Source of the DNA: Gammaproteobacteria bacterium
GTDB lineage: Bacteria > Pseudomonadota > Gammaproteobacteria > Burkholderiales > Gallionellaceae
DNA: 64,000 nt
Reading direction: 5' to 3'
Assembly: GCA_018813765.1 (NCBI GenBank)
Contig: JAHJBC010000007.1
Location: 186,001-250,000, forward strand
Under the pieces are notes generated by a model. It did no database searches. It saw only the letters and a program-made list of their open reading frames with translations, and was not told the origin of the DNA. Made by a program: the position numbers and the translations under genes. Every line of letters begins with the position of its first letter. Position 1 is the stretch's first letter. Of this stretch, positions 20,737 to 30,983 are shown piece by piece.

Positions 20737-21735
20737 TCAAGAAGTGGCTCCGGCCTTGGCTGCGTGCTGATCCAGTTCGATCAGCAGGTTATGCAGGGGC
20801 TTCAGGTCGATATACCGTTCGCAGGCGCGGACCAGGTATTCCATCACCAGCGGCATGTCTTTCAGGTAACCGTCCTTGCCGTCGCGGTGATACAGCCGCG
20901 CGAAGATGCCCAGCACCTTGATGTGGCGCTGCACGCCCATCATCTCGTAGTCGCGGTAGAACTCGCCGAAGTCCGCGCGCACTGGCAGCCCGGCCTTGCG
21001 CGCTTTTTCCCAATGGCGGATGAGCCAGTCCATGATCTCTTCTTCTTCCCAGCGGATGTAGGCGTCCTTGAACAGCGAGGCGAGGTCGTAGGTGATGGGG
21101 CCGTAGACAGCATCCTGGAAATCGATGATGCCCGGGTTGTTTTCTTCGGTGACCATCAGATTGCGCGAGTGGTAGTCGCGATGCACGTACACGCAGGGTT
21201 GGGCGAGGTTGTTGGTGAGGATGCGCTTGAACACCTCTTCCAGTTTGGCCTGCTGCTTGTCGCTGAGCGTCACGCCCAGGTGTTTGGCGATGTACCACTC
21301 GGGGAACAGATTGAGTTCGCGGCGCAGCAATGCTTCATCGTAGGGCGGCAGTTCGTCCTCTTTCGAGGCAAGCTGGATCCTGATGAGGGCGTCGGTGGCT
21401 GCGCCGTAGAGCTGCTTTGCATTGTCCTTGGTCAAGGCGTGCAGATAAGTGGTGTTGCCGAGATCGGACAGCAGCAGGAATCCTTGCGACAGATCTTGTG
21501 CATACACATGCGGCACATGGGTTCCGGCGTCCTCGAACAGCTTGCCGACATGCAGGAAGGGTTTGCAATCCTCGTGTTGCGGCGGCGCATCCATCACTAC
21601 TCTGGTGGTTCCATCGGCAAAGGTGGCGCGGAAGTAGCGGCGGAAGCTGGCATCGGCGGATGCGGGTTCGATGGTGAACTTTTCATTCGGAAAAAGGCTG
21701 GAAAGCCAGTCGGTAAGCTGCTTTTGGCGCTGCAT
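20737..21735 (-). CDS. amgK: N-acetylmuramate/N-acetylglucosamine kinase AmgK
   Basis: A 332-aa kinase of the aminoglycoside phosphotransferase (APH) fold. The catalytic loop HRDYHSRNLMV and the metal motif GIIDFQDAVYGPITYDLASLFKDAY are intact. Phosphorylation of the anomeric carbon of MurNAc gives the MurU substrate. It is separated from murU by a REP hairpin, which may lower expression of the downstream genes or stabilise the amgK message. It is divergent from lptD with 60 bp between start codons, an arrangement seen in many proteobacteria. Confidence 0.92.
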   Translation of the reverse strand: MQRQKQLTDWLSSLFPNEKFTIEPASADASFRRYFRATFADGTTRVVMDAPPQHEDCKPFLHVGKLFEDAGTHVPHVYAQDLSQGFLLLSDLGNTTYLHALTKDNAKQLYGAATDALIRIQLASKEDELPPYDEALLRRELNLFPEWYIAKHLGVTLSDKQQAKLEEVFKRILTNNLAQPCVYVHRDYHSRNLMVTEENNPGIIDFQDAVYGPITYDLASLFKDAYIRWEEEEIMDWLIRHWEKARKAGLPVRADFGEFYRDYEMMGVQRHIKVLGIFARLYHRDGKDGYLKDMPLVMEYLVRACERYIDLKPLHNLLIELDQHAAKAGATS

Positions 21736-21795
21736 TTGATTGCCTTAATGGTGGTTTTGTGCGATTTTAGCACCTTAGCTTATCAGCCCCGCACC

Positions 21796-23997
21796 ATGCA
21801 TTTTCGCTTTATCCCAGTTGCGTTCATCCTTGCTGCGACCCTGCCGCTGCCCGGTCATTCCGAGGAAGCGGCATTACCGTTGAAGCTCGACCGCTCGTTC
21901 AAAAAATTGCCTGCCGCACCCGAAGGTTCGACCGCCTTCATCACAGCACGCAGCGTGCTGGCAAAGAAGGACAAGCAGCTTGAGGCGACCGGCGATGTCG
22001 AGTTGCGTCAGGGTGGGCAAGTGATTGCGGCCGATTACATGCTGTATGAGCAGGAAAGCAAGGATGTGCTTGCGCGCGGATCGGTGCGCATGGAGCAGAG
22101 CGGCGGAACAGTCACCGGCCCGGTGCTGAAAATGAATCTGGACAGCAGTCTGGGCAGCATGGAACACCCCAGATTCAAGTTCAACGAGAACAACTCGCGC
22201 GGTGCGGCCGAGATGCTGCATTTCGAAGGCAAGATGAACTATATCTTCGACGATGCCACATATACCACCTGTCCGGCGGGCAGCGACGACTGGTTGCTGC
22301 GCGTGAGCCGCCTTGATATCGACCGCAACTCACAAGTCGGCGTGGCGCACCATGCGCGTGTCGAGTTCAAGGGCGTGCCGATACTCTATACGCCGTGGAT
22401 GGACTTCGGATTGAATGACAACCGCCGTTCCGGTTTTCTGGGCCCTGTGTTCGGGAGCACCAATAGTGGCGGTACCGAGATATATCTGCCCTACTACTGG
22501 AACATCGCCGACAATTACGACGCCACCATTGCCCCGCGCGCGATCGCCAAGCGCGGCATGCAATTGAACAACGAGTTCCGGTATATGGGCACCTCCTATT
22601 CCGGTGAGGTGCACTACGACGCTCTTCCCTATGATCGGCTGAATAATCAGCAGCGTAATCGCATCGCACTGGCTCATTCCCATTCGCTGGGCCATGGAGT
22701 GGGGGCTTCACTCGATATCAACCGCGTGTCGGACGATGACTATTTCCGCGACCTGTCCAGTTCGGTAAGCGGCACCTCGCAAACCAACCTGCTGCGCGAA
22801 GGCGTGCTGGCATACAACGCCGAATGGTGGAACGCTTCGGTACGAGTTCAGCGCTACCAGACCTTGCAAGATCCGCTGGCGCCGCTGGCCGTTCCTTACC
22901 GACGACAGCCGCAGTTCATGGTGAATGCGCAACAGACAGCGGCCGATGCCAATATCATGTTTACCGGGGAATATGTCGATTTCCGCCACGAGTCGTCAGT
23001 GAATGCACAACGCATGGTGATCTACCCGTCGGTGAGCTATCCCCTGCTGAGCGATCCCGGTTACTACCTTACCCCCAAGCTGGGCATGCACCACACGCAA
23101 TACCGCATGGGCGATAACAACACCGCCGCGCTGCCAGATGCCTCACGCACCTTGCCTGTCTTCAGCATGGACAGCGGCATGGTGTTCGAGCGCAACGATT
23201 CGTTCATGGGAAGTGAATACATTCAGACGATGGAGCCACGCCTTTTTTATGTCTATGTGCCTTACCGGGATCAAAGCATGCTTCCCAACTTCGATTCGGC
23301 CCAAGCGACATTCAATTTCGGACAGATTTTTACTGAAAACCGATTTTTTGGCAGTGACCGGGTAGGTGATGCAGATATGGCTACTCTAGCTCTGACCTCT
23401 CGCATCATCAGCGGCCAAGATGGGACAGAGCGTTTGCGAGTAATGCTGGGCGAACGCTTCAGCTTCAAGGAGCCGCGCGTAAACCTGGCCACCCCGACTG
23501 GCAACACCAGTCGCTCGGATGTCTTGCTTGGAATCGGCGGCAAACTGAGCAGAGTCTGGACGCTGGACAGCCTGTTCCAGTACAACCCCAACCAGGGACA
23601 TTCCGAAGCGTATAACGTGATGGCACACTACAGCCCGGAAGCAGGCAAACTCGTCAACCTCGGTTACCGCTTCACCCGCAACACACTGCGCCAAACCGAT
23701 GTTTCGGCGCAATGGCCCTTGTTCGGACGCTGGCAAGGGGTGGGCCGCTTCAACTATTCGCTGCAGGATGATCGGACTTTGGAGGCGTTGGCAGGGCTTG
23801 AGTATAATCAGGCCTGCTGGGCGGTACGATTTGTGGCGCAGAGCTTCACCACCGCCACGCGCGAGCGTTCCACCGGCATCTTCCTGCAACTGGAGTTGAG
23901 CGATCTGGTGCGCATCGGCTCCGATCCGCTGGATGCATTGCGCAACAGCGTATTCGGCTACACCAAAATGAACAGCCTGCCCAGCACCAAGCCGTAA
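21796..23997 (+). CDS. lptD: LPS-assembly protein LptD
   Basis: A 733-aa outer-membrane beta-barrel that, with LptE, inserts lipopolysaccharide into the outer leaflet. A signal peptide (MHFRFIPVAFILAATLPLPGHSEE) is followed by an OstA-like periplasmic jellyroll (ITARSVLAKKDKQLEATGDVELRQG) and a large barrel ending NSVFGYTKMNSLPSTKP. Cysteines in TTCPAGSDDW and YNQACWAV match the conserved pairs used for disulfide assembly. The ORF track extends it 1 kb upstream antisense to amgK; I start at the signal peptide ATG. It is first of the lptD-surA-pdxA-rsmA cluster, and its periplasmic chaperone SurA is next. Confidence 0.95.
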   Translation: MHFRFIPVAFILAATLPLPGHSEEAALPLKLDRSFKKLPAAPEGSTAFITARSVLAKKDKQLEATGDVELRQGGQVIAADYMLYEQESKDVLARGSVRMEQSGGTVTGPVLKMNLDSSLGSMEHPRFKFNENNSRGAAEMLHFEGKMNYIFDDATYTTCPAGSDDWLLRVSRLDIDRNSQVGVAHHARVEFKGVPILYTPWMDFGLNDNRRSGFLGPVFGSTNSGGTEIYLPYYWNIADNYDATIAPRAIAKRGMQLNNEFRYMGTSYSGEVHYDALPYDRLNNQQRNRIALAHSHSLGHGVGASLDINRVSDDDYFRDLSSSVSGTSQTNLLREGVLAYNAEWWNASVRVQRYQTLQDPLAPLAVPYRRQPQFMVNAQQTAADANIMFTGEYVDFRHESSVNAQRMVIYPSVSYPLLSDPGYYLTPKLGMHHTQYRMGDNNTAALPDASRTLPVFSMDSGMVFERNDSFMGSEYIQTMEPRLFYVYVPYRDQSMLPNFDSAQATFNFGQIFTENRFFGSDRVGDADMATLALTSRIISGQDGTERLRVMLGERFSFKEPRVNLATPTGNTSRSDVLLGIGGKLSRVWTLDSLFQYNPNQGHSEAYNVMAHYSPEAGKLVNLGYRFTRNTLRQTDVSAQWPLFGRWQGVGRFNYSLQDDRTLEALAGLEYNQACWAVRFVAQSFTTATRERSTGIFLQLELSDLVRIGSDPLDALRNSVFGYTKMNSLPSTKP

Positions 23998-24023
23998 CCA
24001 GGCCCGCAATACCGAACGATAAA

Positions 24024-25337
24024 ATGAAAGAGCACATGTCCCGCATAAAGATAGCAGCACTGTTCCTGATCGCATTCGCTTCCGCCGCGACTGCGGCCGA
24101 ATCGCCCAAGCAGACTTCCATCGACCGCATCGAAGTGGTGGTAAACGACGACGTGATCACCCGGCGCGAGCTGAATGATCGCGTTGCAAGCGTGACCAGG
24201 ATGTTGACGAAGCAGAAAACTGCATTGCCGGACAGGAGCGCCCTGGAGCGTCAGGTGCTGGAGCGCATGATCATCGAGGTGTTGCAAGCCCAATTCGCCA
24301 AGGAAAGCGGGGTGCGCGTCGACGATGTACAACTGGACAAGACCATTCAACGCATCGCGCAGCAGAATAAATTCGCCGATGTTGCCGCGTTCCGCGCCAG
24401 ACTGGAACAGGAAGGCACGAACTTCAAGGAGTTCCGCGAAGAGATCCGCAACGAGATGATCACCGTTCGCCTGCGTGAACGCGAGGTGGACAGCAGGCTG
24501 GTCATCAGCGAAAACGATGTGGACAACTATCTGAGCAATCAGGAGGCCCAGGGCGGCAAGGGCGAAGAGATATTGATCTCGCATATCCTGGTGGTGGTGC
24601 CCGAGCAGGCGAGTGCGGACAAGATCCAGTCCTATCGCAACCGTGCCGAACAGGCCTTGGCCAAATTGCAGGGCGGCGCCTCGTTCGCCCAGGTTGCTGC
24701 TGGCTACTCGGACGCCCAGGATGCCCTCAAAGGCGGCGAGATCGGCTGGCGTCCGGCCGACCGGCTGCCGCCGCTGTTCGCCGAGCCGCTGCAAAAGATG
24801 AAGCCGGGTGAAGTAAGCGGCATCCTGCGCAGCCCTTCCGGTTTCCATATCGTCAAACTGCTGGACCGGCGCAGCAAGGATACGCCGGTCATGGTCACCC
24901 AGACCCGTGCGCGCCACATCCTGATCAAGACCAGCGAACTGGTTTCGGAGAGTGAAGCGAAGCGTCGCTTGCAGGAGATCAAACAACGTATCGACAAGGG
25001 TGCGAACTTCGCCGAGCAGGCACGGCTGCATTCCGAGGACGGCAGCGCTCCGCAGGGCGGCGACCTGGGTTGGCTGTCGCCGGGCGAGACGGTGCCCGAG
25101 TTCGAGGGACCGATGGACAGTCTGAAAGTCGGTCAAGTGAGCGGGCTGGTGCAATCCGGCTTCGGCTGGCACCTGATCCAGGTGCTGGAACGCCGCGACA
25201 CCGACGTGAGCGAGGCGCAGAAACGCCAGCGTGCGCGCAACGCCATCCGTACGTTCAAGTCGGAGGAGGCCTTCCAGGACTGGTTGCGCCAGTTGCGCGA
25301 CAGCGCATTTATCGAATATCGAACCGCCGACAAGTAA
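24024..25337 (+). CDS. surA: Periplasmic chaperone / PPIase SurA
   Basis: A 437-aa periplasmic chaperone for outer-membrane proteins. The signal peptide ends in SAATAAE. The N-terminal chaperone module starts [22 protein letters not shown]. Two parvulin domains follow: the first around [15 protein letters not shown], the second around [20 protein letters not shown] with [12 protein letters not shown]-terminal helix closes the chaperone. MKEH at 24024 and MSRIKI at 24036 are both possible starts; AAAGAG precedes the second. The stop overlaps the pdxA start (TAATG). Confidence 0.95.
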   Translation: MKEHMSRIKIAALFLIAFASAATAAESPKQTSIDRIEVVVNDDVITRRELNDRVASVTRMLTKQKTALPDRSALERQVLERMIIEVLQAQFAKESGVRVDDVQLDKTIQRIAQQNKFADVAAFRARLEQEGTNFKEFREEIRNEMITVRLREREVDSRLVISENDVDNYLSNQEAQGGKGEEILISHILVVVPEQASADKIQSYRNRAEQALAKLQGGASFAQVAAGYSDAQDALKGGEIGWRPADRLPPLFAEPLQKMKPGEVSGILRSPSGFHIVKLLDRRSKDTPVMVTQTRARHILIKTSELVSESEAKRRLQEIKQRIDKGANFAEQARLHSEDGSAPQGGDLGWLSPGETVPEFEGPMDSLKVGQVSGLVQSGFGWHLIQVLERRDTDVSEAQKRQRARNAIRTFKSEEAFQDWLRQLRDSAFIEYRTADK

Positions 25338-26317
25338 TGTTGCAACCACTCGCCATCACTGCAGGCGAGCCAGCAGGCATTGGCCCGGATCTGTGCCTGC
25401 AACTTGCGCGGCAGGCGGTGCCATTGGTTGTGATCGCCGACAAGGCGCTGTTACAGCAGCGCGCAGCGCAACTCGGCATTGCGGTCCCCCTGCACGACTA
25501 CACGCCAGCTGCACCCGGTGCGGCGGGCAAGCTGAGCGTGTTGCACGTTCCGCTGGTCCGGCCAGCTCAAGCGGGGAAACTGGACAGTGCCAATGCACCA
25601 TACGTACTCGAGACACTGCGCCGCGCAATGCAGGGCTGTCTTTCCGGAGAATTTGCCGGCATCGTCACCGCGCCCGTGCATAAGGGCGTCATCAACGATG
25701 CCGGCATCCCCTTCACCGGCCACACCGAGTACCTCGCCGAGCAGACGAATACACCGCTGGTGGTGATGATGCTCGCCGGAGGCGGCATGCGCGTCGCGCT
25801 GGCGACCACACACCTGCCGCTGCGCGAAGTGGCCGATGCCATCACGCAACCGCTGCTGGAATCCATCCTGCGCATCCTGCAACACGACCTGCAACGCCGC
25901 TTCGGCATTGCGAAGCCGCGCATCTTCGTGGCCGGCCTGAATCCTCATGCGGGCGAAGGCGGCCATCTCGGACGCGAGGAGATCGAAGTGATGATCCCGG
26001 TGCTGGACAAGCTGCGCGCAGAAGGCTTCAACGTGAGTGCGCCCATCCCCGCCGACACCCTGTTCGCCGCGCACCGTCTGAAGGAATGCGATGCCGTGCT
26101 GACCATGTACCACGACCAGGGCTTGCCGGTACTCAAGCACGCCAGCTTCGGCGAGGGCGTCAACATCACCCTCGGCCTGCCTTTCATCCGCACCTCGGTC
26201 GATCACGGCACCGCGCTTGAACTGGCGGGCACGGGCAAGGCCAATGTTGGCAGTCTGCTGGAGGCGATCAAGGTCGCGATTGAAATGGCGGAACATGAAC
26301 ATCAACACCAAAATTGA
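25337..26317 (+). CDS. pdxA: 4-hydroxythreonine-4-phosphate dehydrogenase PdxA
   Basis: A 326-aa NAD-dependent enzyme of the DXP-dependent vitamin B6 pathway. It starts [19 protein letters not shown]. Metal-binding His are in [35 protein letters not shown] and [12 protein letters not shown] take the ATG overlapping the surA stop; the ORF-track start at 25070 reads surA in another frame. The C-terminus ends in HEHQHQN, just where a repeat element begins: the TGA stop lies at the element edge, so the last residues may have been altered by insertion. Confidence 0.95.
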   Translation: MLQPLAITAGEPAGIGPDLCLQLARQAVPLVVIADKALLQQRAAQLGIAVPLHDYTPAAPGAAGKLSVLHVPLVRPAQAGKLDSANAPYVLETLRRAMQGCLSGEFAGIVTAPVHKGVINDAGIPFTGHTEYLAEQTNTPLVVMMLAGGGMRVALATTHLPLREVADAITQPLLESILRILQHDLQRRFGIAKPRIFVAGLNPHAGEGGHLGREEIEVMIPVLDKLRAEGFNVSAPIPADTLFAAHRLKECDAVLTMYHDQGLPVLKHASFGEGVNITLGLPFIRTSVDHGTALELAGTGKANVGSLLEAIKVAIEMAEHEHQHQN

Positions 26318-26508
26318 GCCACGGATGGACACGGATGAAACACGGATAAACCACCGTGTATCGGGCAATTCTGTCCACACCCTTCAGACGAGGATCGGTT
26401 CTCATGTAACGCATGGTTTTATCCGTGAAAATCCGCACCCGCAAGGGGTAGGCCGTAGCTGTAAGTCGCTTTCGCTCCAACAGCACACGCACTGTTCATC
26501 CGTGGCTA
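26317..26508. mobile_element. MITE-like element with terminal inverted repeats
   Basis: A 192-bp non-coding block between pdxA and rsmA is bounded by AGCCACGGATGGAC on the left and GTTCATCCGTGGCT on the right, inverted repeats with one mismatch in 14. Inside each end the ACGGAT/ATCCGT unit recurs (ACACGGATGAAACACGGATAAA; TTTTATCCGTGAAAATCCG). ATCCGTGTnCATCCGTGGC repeats are common in many proteobacterial genomes. No transposase is encoded, so it would depend on one elsewhere. Confidence 0.75.
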
Positions 26509-26523
26509 GCAAAGGTTTTTTTG

Positions 26524-27300
26524 ATGAACAGCCATAAAGCCAAGAAGAGCTTTGGCCAGAACTTCCTCGTTGACCAGAACATCATTGCCGACATCGTGCG
26601 CGCCATCCGTCCCGAGGCGAACGACAACATGGTGGAGATCGGCCCCGGCCTCGGCGCGCTGACCCGCCCGCTACTGAAGCAGCTCAACAAACTGCATGTG
26701 GTCGAGATTGACCGCGACATCATCGCGCGTCTGAAAACGGATTACCCGCAGGACAAGATCGTCATCCACGAAGGCGATGCGTTGAAGTTCGATTTCGCCA
26801 CGCTGGGCACGCCGCTGCGCATCGTCGGCAACCTGCCCTACAACATTTCCTCGCCGCTGCTGTTCCATTTCGCCGACTATGCCGCGCGCATCACCGACAT
26901 GCATTTCATGCTGCAGAACGAAGTGGTCGAACGCATGGTGGCCGACCCTTCCACACCGGCTTACGGGCGCTTGTCGGTGATGCTGCAATACCGCTTCTAC
27001 ATGGAAAAACTTCTCGACGTGCCGCCCGAGTCGTTCCGCCCCGCGCCCAAGGTGGATTCCGCCATCGTGCGCATAATCCCCATTCCCGCCGACAAGATCG
27101 AGGTGAAGGATGAGACGCTGTACGCGCAGGTGGTTGCAGCCGCCTTTGGGCAGCGGCGCAAAACCCTGCGCAACACGCTCAAGGCCTGGCTGACCGAAGA
27201 AGATCTGGCCGGGCTGGGCATAGATGCGCAGTTGCGTGCCGAAAATCTGGGCGTAGCTGAATTCACCCGCATCGCCAACCACTTGAGCGGCCGCGCATAA
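26524..27300 (+). CDS. rsmA: 16S rRNA dimethyladenosine transferase RsmA/KsgA
   Basis: A 258-aa SAM-dependent enzyme that dimethylates two adjacent adenosines near the 3' end of 16S rRNA. It begins [17 protein letters not shown]. The SAM loop is [15 protein letters not shown], followed by VVEIDRD and the catalytic [12 protein letters not shown]. The ATG at 26524 is used, with AAAGG eight bases upstream; the ORF track counts an extra TTG codon. It is last gene of the lptD cluster, separated from pdxA by the MITE-like element. Confidence 0.96.
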   Translation: MNSHKAKKSFGQNFLVDQNIIADIVRAIRPEANDNMVEIGPGLGALTRPLLKQLNKLHVVEIDRDIIARLKTDYPQDKIVIHEGDALKFDFATLGTPLRIVGNLPYNISSPLLFHFADYAARITDMHFMLQNEVVERMVADPSTPAYGRLSVMLQYRFYMEKLLDVPPESFRPAPKVDSAIVRIIPIPADKIEVKDETLYAQVVAAAFGQRRKTLRNTLKAWLTEEDLAGLGIDAQLRAENLGVAEFTRIANHLSGRA

Positions 27301-27313
27301 GACCGGATTCGGG

Positions 27314-27319
27314 TAAAAT
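27314..27319 (+). promoter_or_regulatory. Candidate -10 box upstream of thiD
   Basis: GGGTAAAATCGG, with -10 TAAAAT, lies 36 bases before the thiD ATG. The same GGTAAAATCG core precedes the reductase gene at 46428, and a similar GGTTAAAATG precedes rpe. The -35 is poor. Confidence 0.4.
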
Positions 27320-27354
27320 CGGCTCCCATTCATCAAAGCTGCCGCTCATCCATC

Positions 27355-28191
27355 ATGTCCGACGTTCCACCGATAGTTCTCACTTTTGCGGCCACCGATC
27401 CCAGTTGCGGCGCGGGCTTGCAGGCCGACATCCTGACCATCGCCAGCATGGGCTGCCATCCGCTGGCCGTGGTCACCGGCATCACCGTGCAAGACACCAG
27501 CGGTGTCGATGACGTACAGCCGGTGGATGCAGACTGGGTGGGAGATCAAGCGCGCGCGGTGCTGGAAGACATGCCGGTCGCAGCGTTCAAGATCGGGCTG
27601 CTTGGCAGCGTGGAGAACATCGCCGTCATCGCCGAGATCATCTCCGACTATCCCGACATTCCGCTGGTGTTCGACCCGGTGCTGTCTTCCGGCCGTGGCG
27701 ACGAGCTGGCGAACGAAGATATGCTGGATGCGCTGCGCGAGTTGCTGCTGCCGCAAACCACCATCCTCACCCCGAACAGCATGGAAGCACGCCGCCTGGT
27801 GCAGGATGAAGATGACGAGCATGATGACCCCGATCTGTCCGAGTGCGCCAAACGTATCCTGCGCATGGGTTGCGAATACGTGCTGGTCACCGGCACACAT
27901 GAACACACGCCCAAGGTCATCAACAACCTGTATGGCGAGCGCGGGCTGGTGCGCAGCGACAGCTGGCCGCGCCTGCCCGGCATCTATCACGGTTCCGGCT
28001 GCACACTGGCCTCGGCCATCGCCGCTTTGCTTGCGAACGGTTTGCCGATGGACGAGGCGGTGCACGAAGCGCAGGAATACACCTGGGAAGCGCTCAAATA
28101 CGGCTTCCGTCCCGGCATGGGGCAGCACATCCCGGACCGTTTGTTCTGGGCGCGCGATGAAGACGATGTCGGCGAAGAGACCCGTCATTAA
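27355..28191 (+). CDS. thiD: Hydroxymethylpyrimidine/phosphomethylpyrimidine kinase ThiD
   Basis: A 278-aa ribokinase-like enzyme that phosphorylates HMP twice to HMP-PP for thiamine synthesis. It starts MSDVPPIVLTFAATDPSCGAGLQADI. The ATP/anion-hole motif is HGSGCTLASAIAA, with TPNSMEARRL before it. Length is normal. thiE follows after 88 bp that contain REP copy C; no TPP riboswitch is visible upstream. Confidence 0.95.
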   Translation: MSDVPPIVLTFAATDPSCGAGLQADILTIASMGCHPLAVVTGITVQDTSGVDDVQPVDADWVGDQARAVLEDMPVAAFKIGLLGSVENIAVIAEIISDYPDIPLVFDPVLSSGRGDELANEDMLDALRELLLPQTTILTPNSMEARRLVQDEDDEHDDPDLSECAKRILRMGCEYVLVTGTHEHTPKVINNLYGERGLVRSDSWPRLPGIYHGSGCTLASAIAALLANGLPMDEAVHEAQEYTWEALKYGFRPGMGQHIPDRLFWARDEDDVGEETRH

Positions 28192-28224
28192 GGGCAGGAT
28201 TCAATAACGTTCTTCACGCTTGCT

Positions 28225-28262
28225 TCCTCTCCCGCAGGCGGGAGAGGATTGAGGTGAGGGGC
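28225..28262. repeat. REP-like palindrome, copy C
   Basis: TCCTCTCCCGC / GCGGGAGAGGA, 11-bp perfect stem with an AG loop, followed by TTGAGGTGAGGGG. It lies between thiD and thiE. Same family as copies A and B. Confidence 0.85.
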
Positions 28263-28279
28263 AGGGTTCGGAGCACAGG

Positions 28280-28921
28280 TTGACGTTGCAGCAAACTATC
28301 AGCGGCCTCTATGCCATCACGCCGGATGAAACCGACACGGCGGAACTGTTACGCAAGGTCAGGCTAGCATTACAGGGTGGCGTGCAGGTGCTGCAATACC
28401 GCAACAAATCGGCCGATGCAGCATTGAGGCTGCAACAGGCGCAGGCCCTGCGCCGACTCACCCGCGAGTTTTCTTCCACCTTCATCGTGAACGACGACGC
28501 GCGACTGGCGGCAGAGGTCGAGGCCGACGGCGTGCATCTGGGCGGCGAAGACGGCAGCGTGGCGGCGGCCCGTGCATTGTTGGGCGGGGCCGGGATCATC
28601 GGCGTGTCTTGCTATAATCGCGCTCCGTTGGCGCTGGAAGCGGCAAGGCAAGGCGCGGATTATGTGGCGTTCGGCGCGTTCTTCCCGTCCAGCGTCAAAC
28701 CGGAAGCGGTGAAAGCGGACGTGCAGTTGCTCCGCTCGGTGCGTGCCGAGTTGAACGTCCCCATCGTCGCCATCGGCGGCATCACGGCGCAGAATGGCGC
28801 GGCGCTGATCGAGGCGGGCGCGGACGCGCTGGCCGTGATCACGGCATTGTGGGACGCGGCGGACATCGAACAGGCAGCAAGGGAATTTTCCAATCTATTC
28901 AGGCAAGGCAGAACAGCATGA
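28280..28921 (+). CDS. thiE: Thiamine-phosphate synthase ThiE (TTG start)
   Basis: A 213-aa TIM-barrel enzyme joining HMP-PP and HET-P to thiamine phosphate. Motifs are [79 protein letters not shown] and IVAIGGIT. The initiation codon is TTG, six bases after GGAG, with no in-frame ATG nearby. The stop overlaps the hemL ATG by four bases, coupling thiamine and heme synthesis genes translationally. Confidence 0.94.
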   Translation: MTLQQTISGLYAITPDETDTAELLRKVRLALQGGVQVLQYRNKSADAALRLQQAQALRRLTREFSSTFIVNDDARLAAEVEADGVHLGGEDGSVAAARALLGGAGIIGVSCYNRAPLALEAARQGADYVAFGAFFPSSVKPEAVKADVQLLRSVRAELNVPIVAIGGITAQNGAALIEAGADALAVITALWDAADIEQAAREFSNLFRQGRTA

Positions 28922-30201
28922 CATCGCATAATCAGGAACTCTTCGACCAATCCCAGAAACTCATCCCCGGCGGCGTGAACTCGCCGGTGCGCGCGTTCAA
29001 GTCGGTCGGCGGCACGCCGCTGTTCTTCAAGCGCGGCAAGGGTGCGTATGTGTGGGATGCGGACGACAAGCGCTATATCGACTACGTGAATTCCTGGGGT
29101 CCGATGATCGTCGGCCATTGCCATCCCGATGTGGTCAAGGCAGTGCAGGCTGCCGCTGCCGAAGGTCTGGGTTTCGGAGCGCCGACAGCCTCCGAACTGG
29201 AGATCGCCGAGACGCTGTGCAAGATATTGCCGTCGCTTGAGATGGTGCGCCTGGTCAGTTCCGGCACCGAAGCGACCATGACCGCGATCCGCCTGGCGCG
29301 CGGTTTCACCGGGCGTTCGCGCATCATCAAATTCGAAGGCTGCTACCACGGCCATTCCGACGGTCTGCTGGTCAAGGCCGGTTCGGGTGCGCTCACGTTC
29401 GGCCAGCCGAGTTCTTCCGGCGTACCCGCCGAGATCGCCGCGCTGACTACAGTGCTGGATTACAACGATGCGGCCGGTCTGGAAAAAGCCTTTGCAGAAT
29501 ACGGCAATGAGATCGCTGCCGTGATCGTCGAACCCGTTGCGGGCAACATGAACCTGATCCTGCCCAAGCGCGAGTTCCTCGATGCGATGCGCAAGCTGTG
29601 CACCAAGCACGGAGCGGTGCTGATCCTGGACGAAGTGATGTCCGGTTTCCGCGTCGGCCTTCAGGGCGCGCATGGCCATTACGGCATCAAGCCGGACCTG
29701 ATCACGCTGGGCAAGGTGATGGGCGGCGGCCTGCCTGCCGCTGCATTCGGCGGACGCCGCGACATCATGCAATGCCTCGCTCCGCTGGGCGCCGTGTACC
29801 AGGCCGGTACGCTGTCCGGCAATCCGGTAGCAGTAGCAGCGGGACTGACCACGCTGAAACTGGTGCAGGCCCCCGGCTTCTACGAACGCCTCACTCAACT
29901 CGCCAAACAGATGACCGAAGGCATCAGCGCGAGCGCAAAGAAACACGGCATCCCGTTCAGCGCGCAATCCATCGGCAGCATGTTCGGCCTGTATTTCAGC
30001 GCAAACGTGCCGACCACCTATGCCGAAGTGATGGCGAGCGACAAGGCCGCGTTCAACCGTTTCTTCCATGCCATGCTCGCCGAAGGCGTGTATCTCGCAC
30101 CGTCCGCGTTCGAGGCGGGTTTCGTCTCGGCAGCGCATACGGAAGCCGACATCGCGGCGACTATCGCCGCAGCCGACAAGATCTTCGCGGCCTGGAAATA
30201 A
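28918..30201 (+). CDS. hemL: Glutamate-1-semialdehyde 2,1-aminomutase HemL
   Basis: A 427-aa PLP enzyme that makes 5-aminolevulinate in the C5 pathway. It starts [25 protein letters not shown]. The PLP lysine is in [34 protein letters not shown] binds the cofactor. I start at the ATG overlapping the thiE stop; the longer ORF is not family-like. The stop overlaps the engB ATG by one base (TAATG). It acts just after HemA (encoded at 60.7 kb) and before HemB (31.2 kb). Confidence 0.97.
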   Translation: MTSHNQELFDQSQKLIPGGVNSPVRAFKSVGGTPLFFKRGKGAYVWDADDKRYIDYVNSWGPMIVGHCHPDVVKAVQAAAAEGLGFGAPTASELEIAETLCKILPSLEMVRLVSSGTEATMTAIRLARGFTGRSRIIKFEGCYHGHSDGLLVKAGSGALTFGQPSSSGVPAEIAALTTVLDYNDAAGLEKAFAEYGNEIAAVIVEPVAGNMNLILPKREFLDAMRKLCTKHGAVLILDEVMSGFRVGLQGAHGHYGIKPDLITLGKVMGGGLPAAAFGGRRDIMQCLAPLGAVYQAGTLSGNPVAVAAGLTTLKLVQAPGFYERLTQLAKQMTEGISASAKKHGIPFSAQSIGSMFGLYFSANVPTTYAEVMASDKAAFNRFFHAMLAEGVYLAPSAFEAGFVSAAHTEADIAATIAAADKIFAAWK

Positions 30202-30815
30202 TGGGACTTTTTTCTCAAGCCGAGTTCTACACCACCGTCAATCACATGAAAGACTTGCCGCTGCACGGCGGCAAGGAGGTCGCATTCGTCGGCCGCTCCA
30301 ATGCGGGCAAGTCGAGCGCGATCAACACGCTGGCCAACCACACGCGGCTGGCCTACACCAGCAAGACGCCGGGACGCACGCAGCATCTGAACTATTTCTC
30401 GCTGGGCAACAACAACTATCTGGTCGACCTGCCCGGCTACGGTTATGCCAAGGTCCCGCCGGATGTGCAGGCGCATTGGGAACATCTGCTGAGCGAGTAC
30501 CTGCAAACGCGCGAGGAGTTATGCGGCCTGGTGGTGATCATGGATGCGCGCCATCCGCTGACCGACCGCGACCAGGGCATGCTGGACTGGTTCGCGCCCA
30601 CGGGCAAACCCATCCATATCCTGCTGACCAAATCCGATAAACTGAGCCGCCAGGAATCGACCAGAACCTTGCGCGAAGTGAAGGAATTCCTCGCTGAACA
30701 TTTTCCGCAATGCACGGTGCAGTTGTTCTCCAGCCTGAAAAAACTGGGCATGGATGAGGCTGAAGCGGTGATAGCGGGCTGGTTCGCTGTTGATGCAGAA
30801 AATTCAAATGGCTGA
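30201..30815 (+). CDS. engB: Ribosome-biogenesis GTPase EngB/YihA
   Basis: A 204-aa TrmE-Era-EngA-EngB GTPase involved in large ribosomal subunit assembly. Motifs are G1 [14 protein letters not shown]2 region [11 protein letters not shown]3 [11 protein letters not shown] and G4 LLTKSDKLS. The start overlaps the hemL stop. The ORF track joins it to an upstream frame inside hemL; those residues are not EngB. It is followed by 335 bp of repeats and a candidate sRNA before hemB. Confidence 0.95.
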   Translation: MGLFSQAEFYTTVNHMKDLPLHGGKEVAFVGRSNAGKSSAINTLANHTRLAYTSKTPGRTQHLNYFSLGNNNYLVDLPGYGYAKVPPDVQAHWEHLLSEYLQTREELCGLVVIMDARHPLTDRDQGMLDWFAPTGKPIHILLTKSDKLSRQESTRTLREVKEFLAEHFPQCTVQLFSSLKKLGMDEAEAVIAGWFAVDAENSNG

Positions 30816-30874
30816 TGGAACTACTAGCCATTCCACTAGGCTTTCAAAAGACGAATGCCAAGTGGCTGGTTATA

Positions 30875-30960
30875 AGCCAGACAAGGCGCCCGCAGGAAAA
30901 TCGCCGCGCCGCATACATTGAGTATGCAAGCAAGGTTTTCCGAGGGCAACGCCGTATGGC
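30875..30960. repeat. Long imperfect palindrome / structured dispersed-repeat candidate
   Basis: GCATAC-ATTGA-GTATGC forms the centre (30911-30927). Outward, GGAAAAT pairs with a TTTTCC arm, and GCCAGACAAGGCG with CGCCGTATGGC imperfectly. Small side hairpins (GGCTGGTTATAAGCC) flank it. It carries no convincing ORF and looks like a non-autonomous repeat rather than a gene. Confidence 0.55.
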
Positions 30961-30983
30961 GACGCCATTTGGATTTTATGGGC

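Noticed and set aside
20764-21795. N-terminal extension of lptD in the ORF track
   Set aside because: It reads antisense through amgK; the signal peptide begins at 21796.
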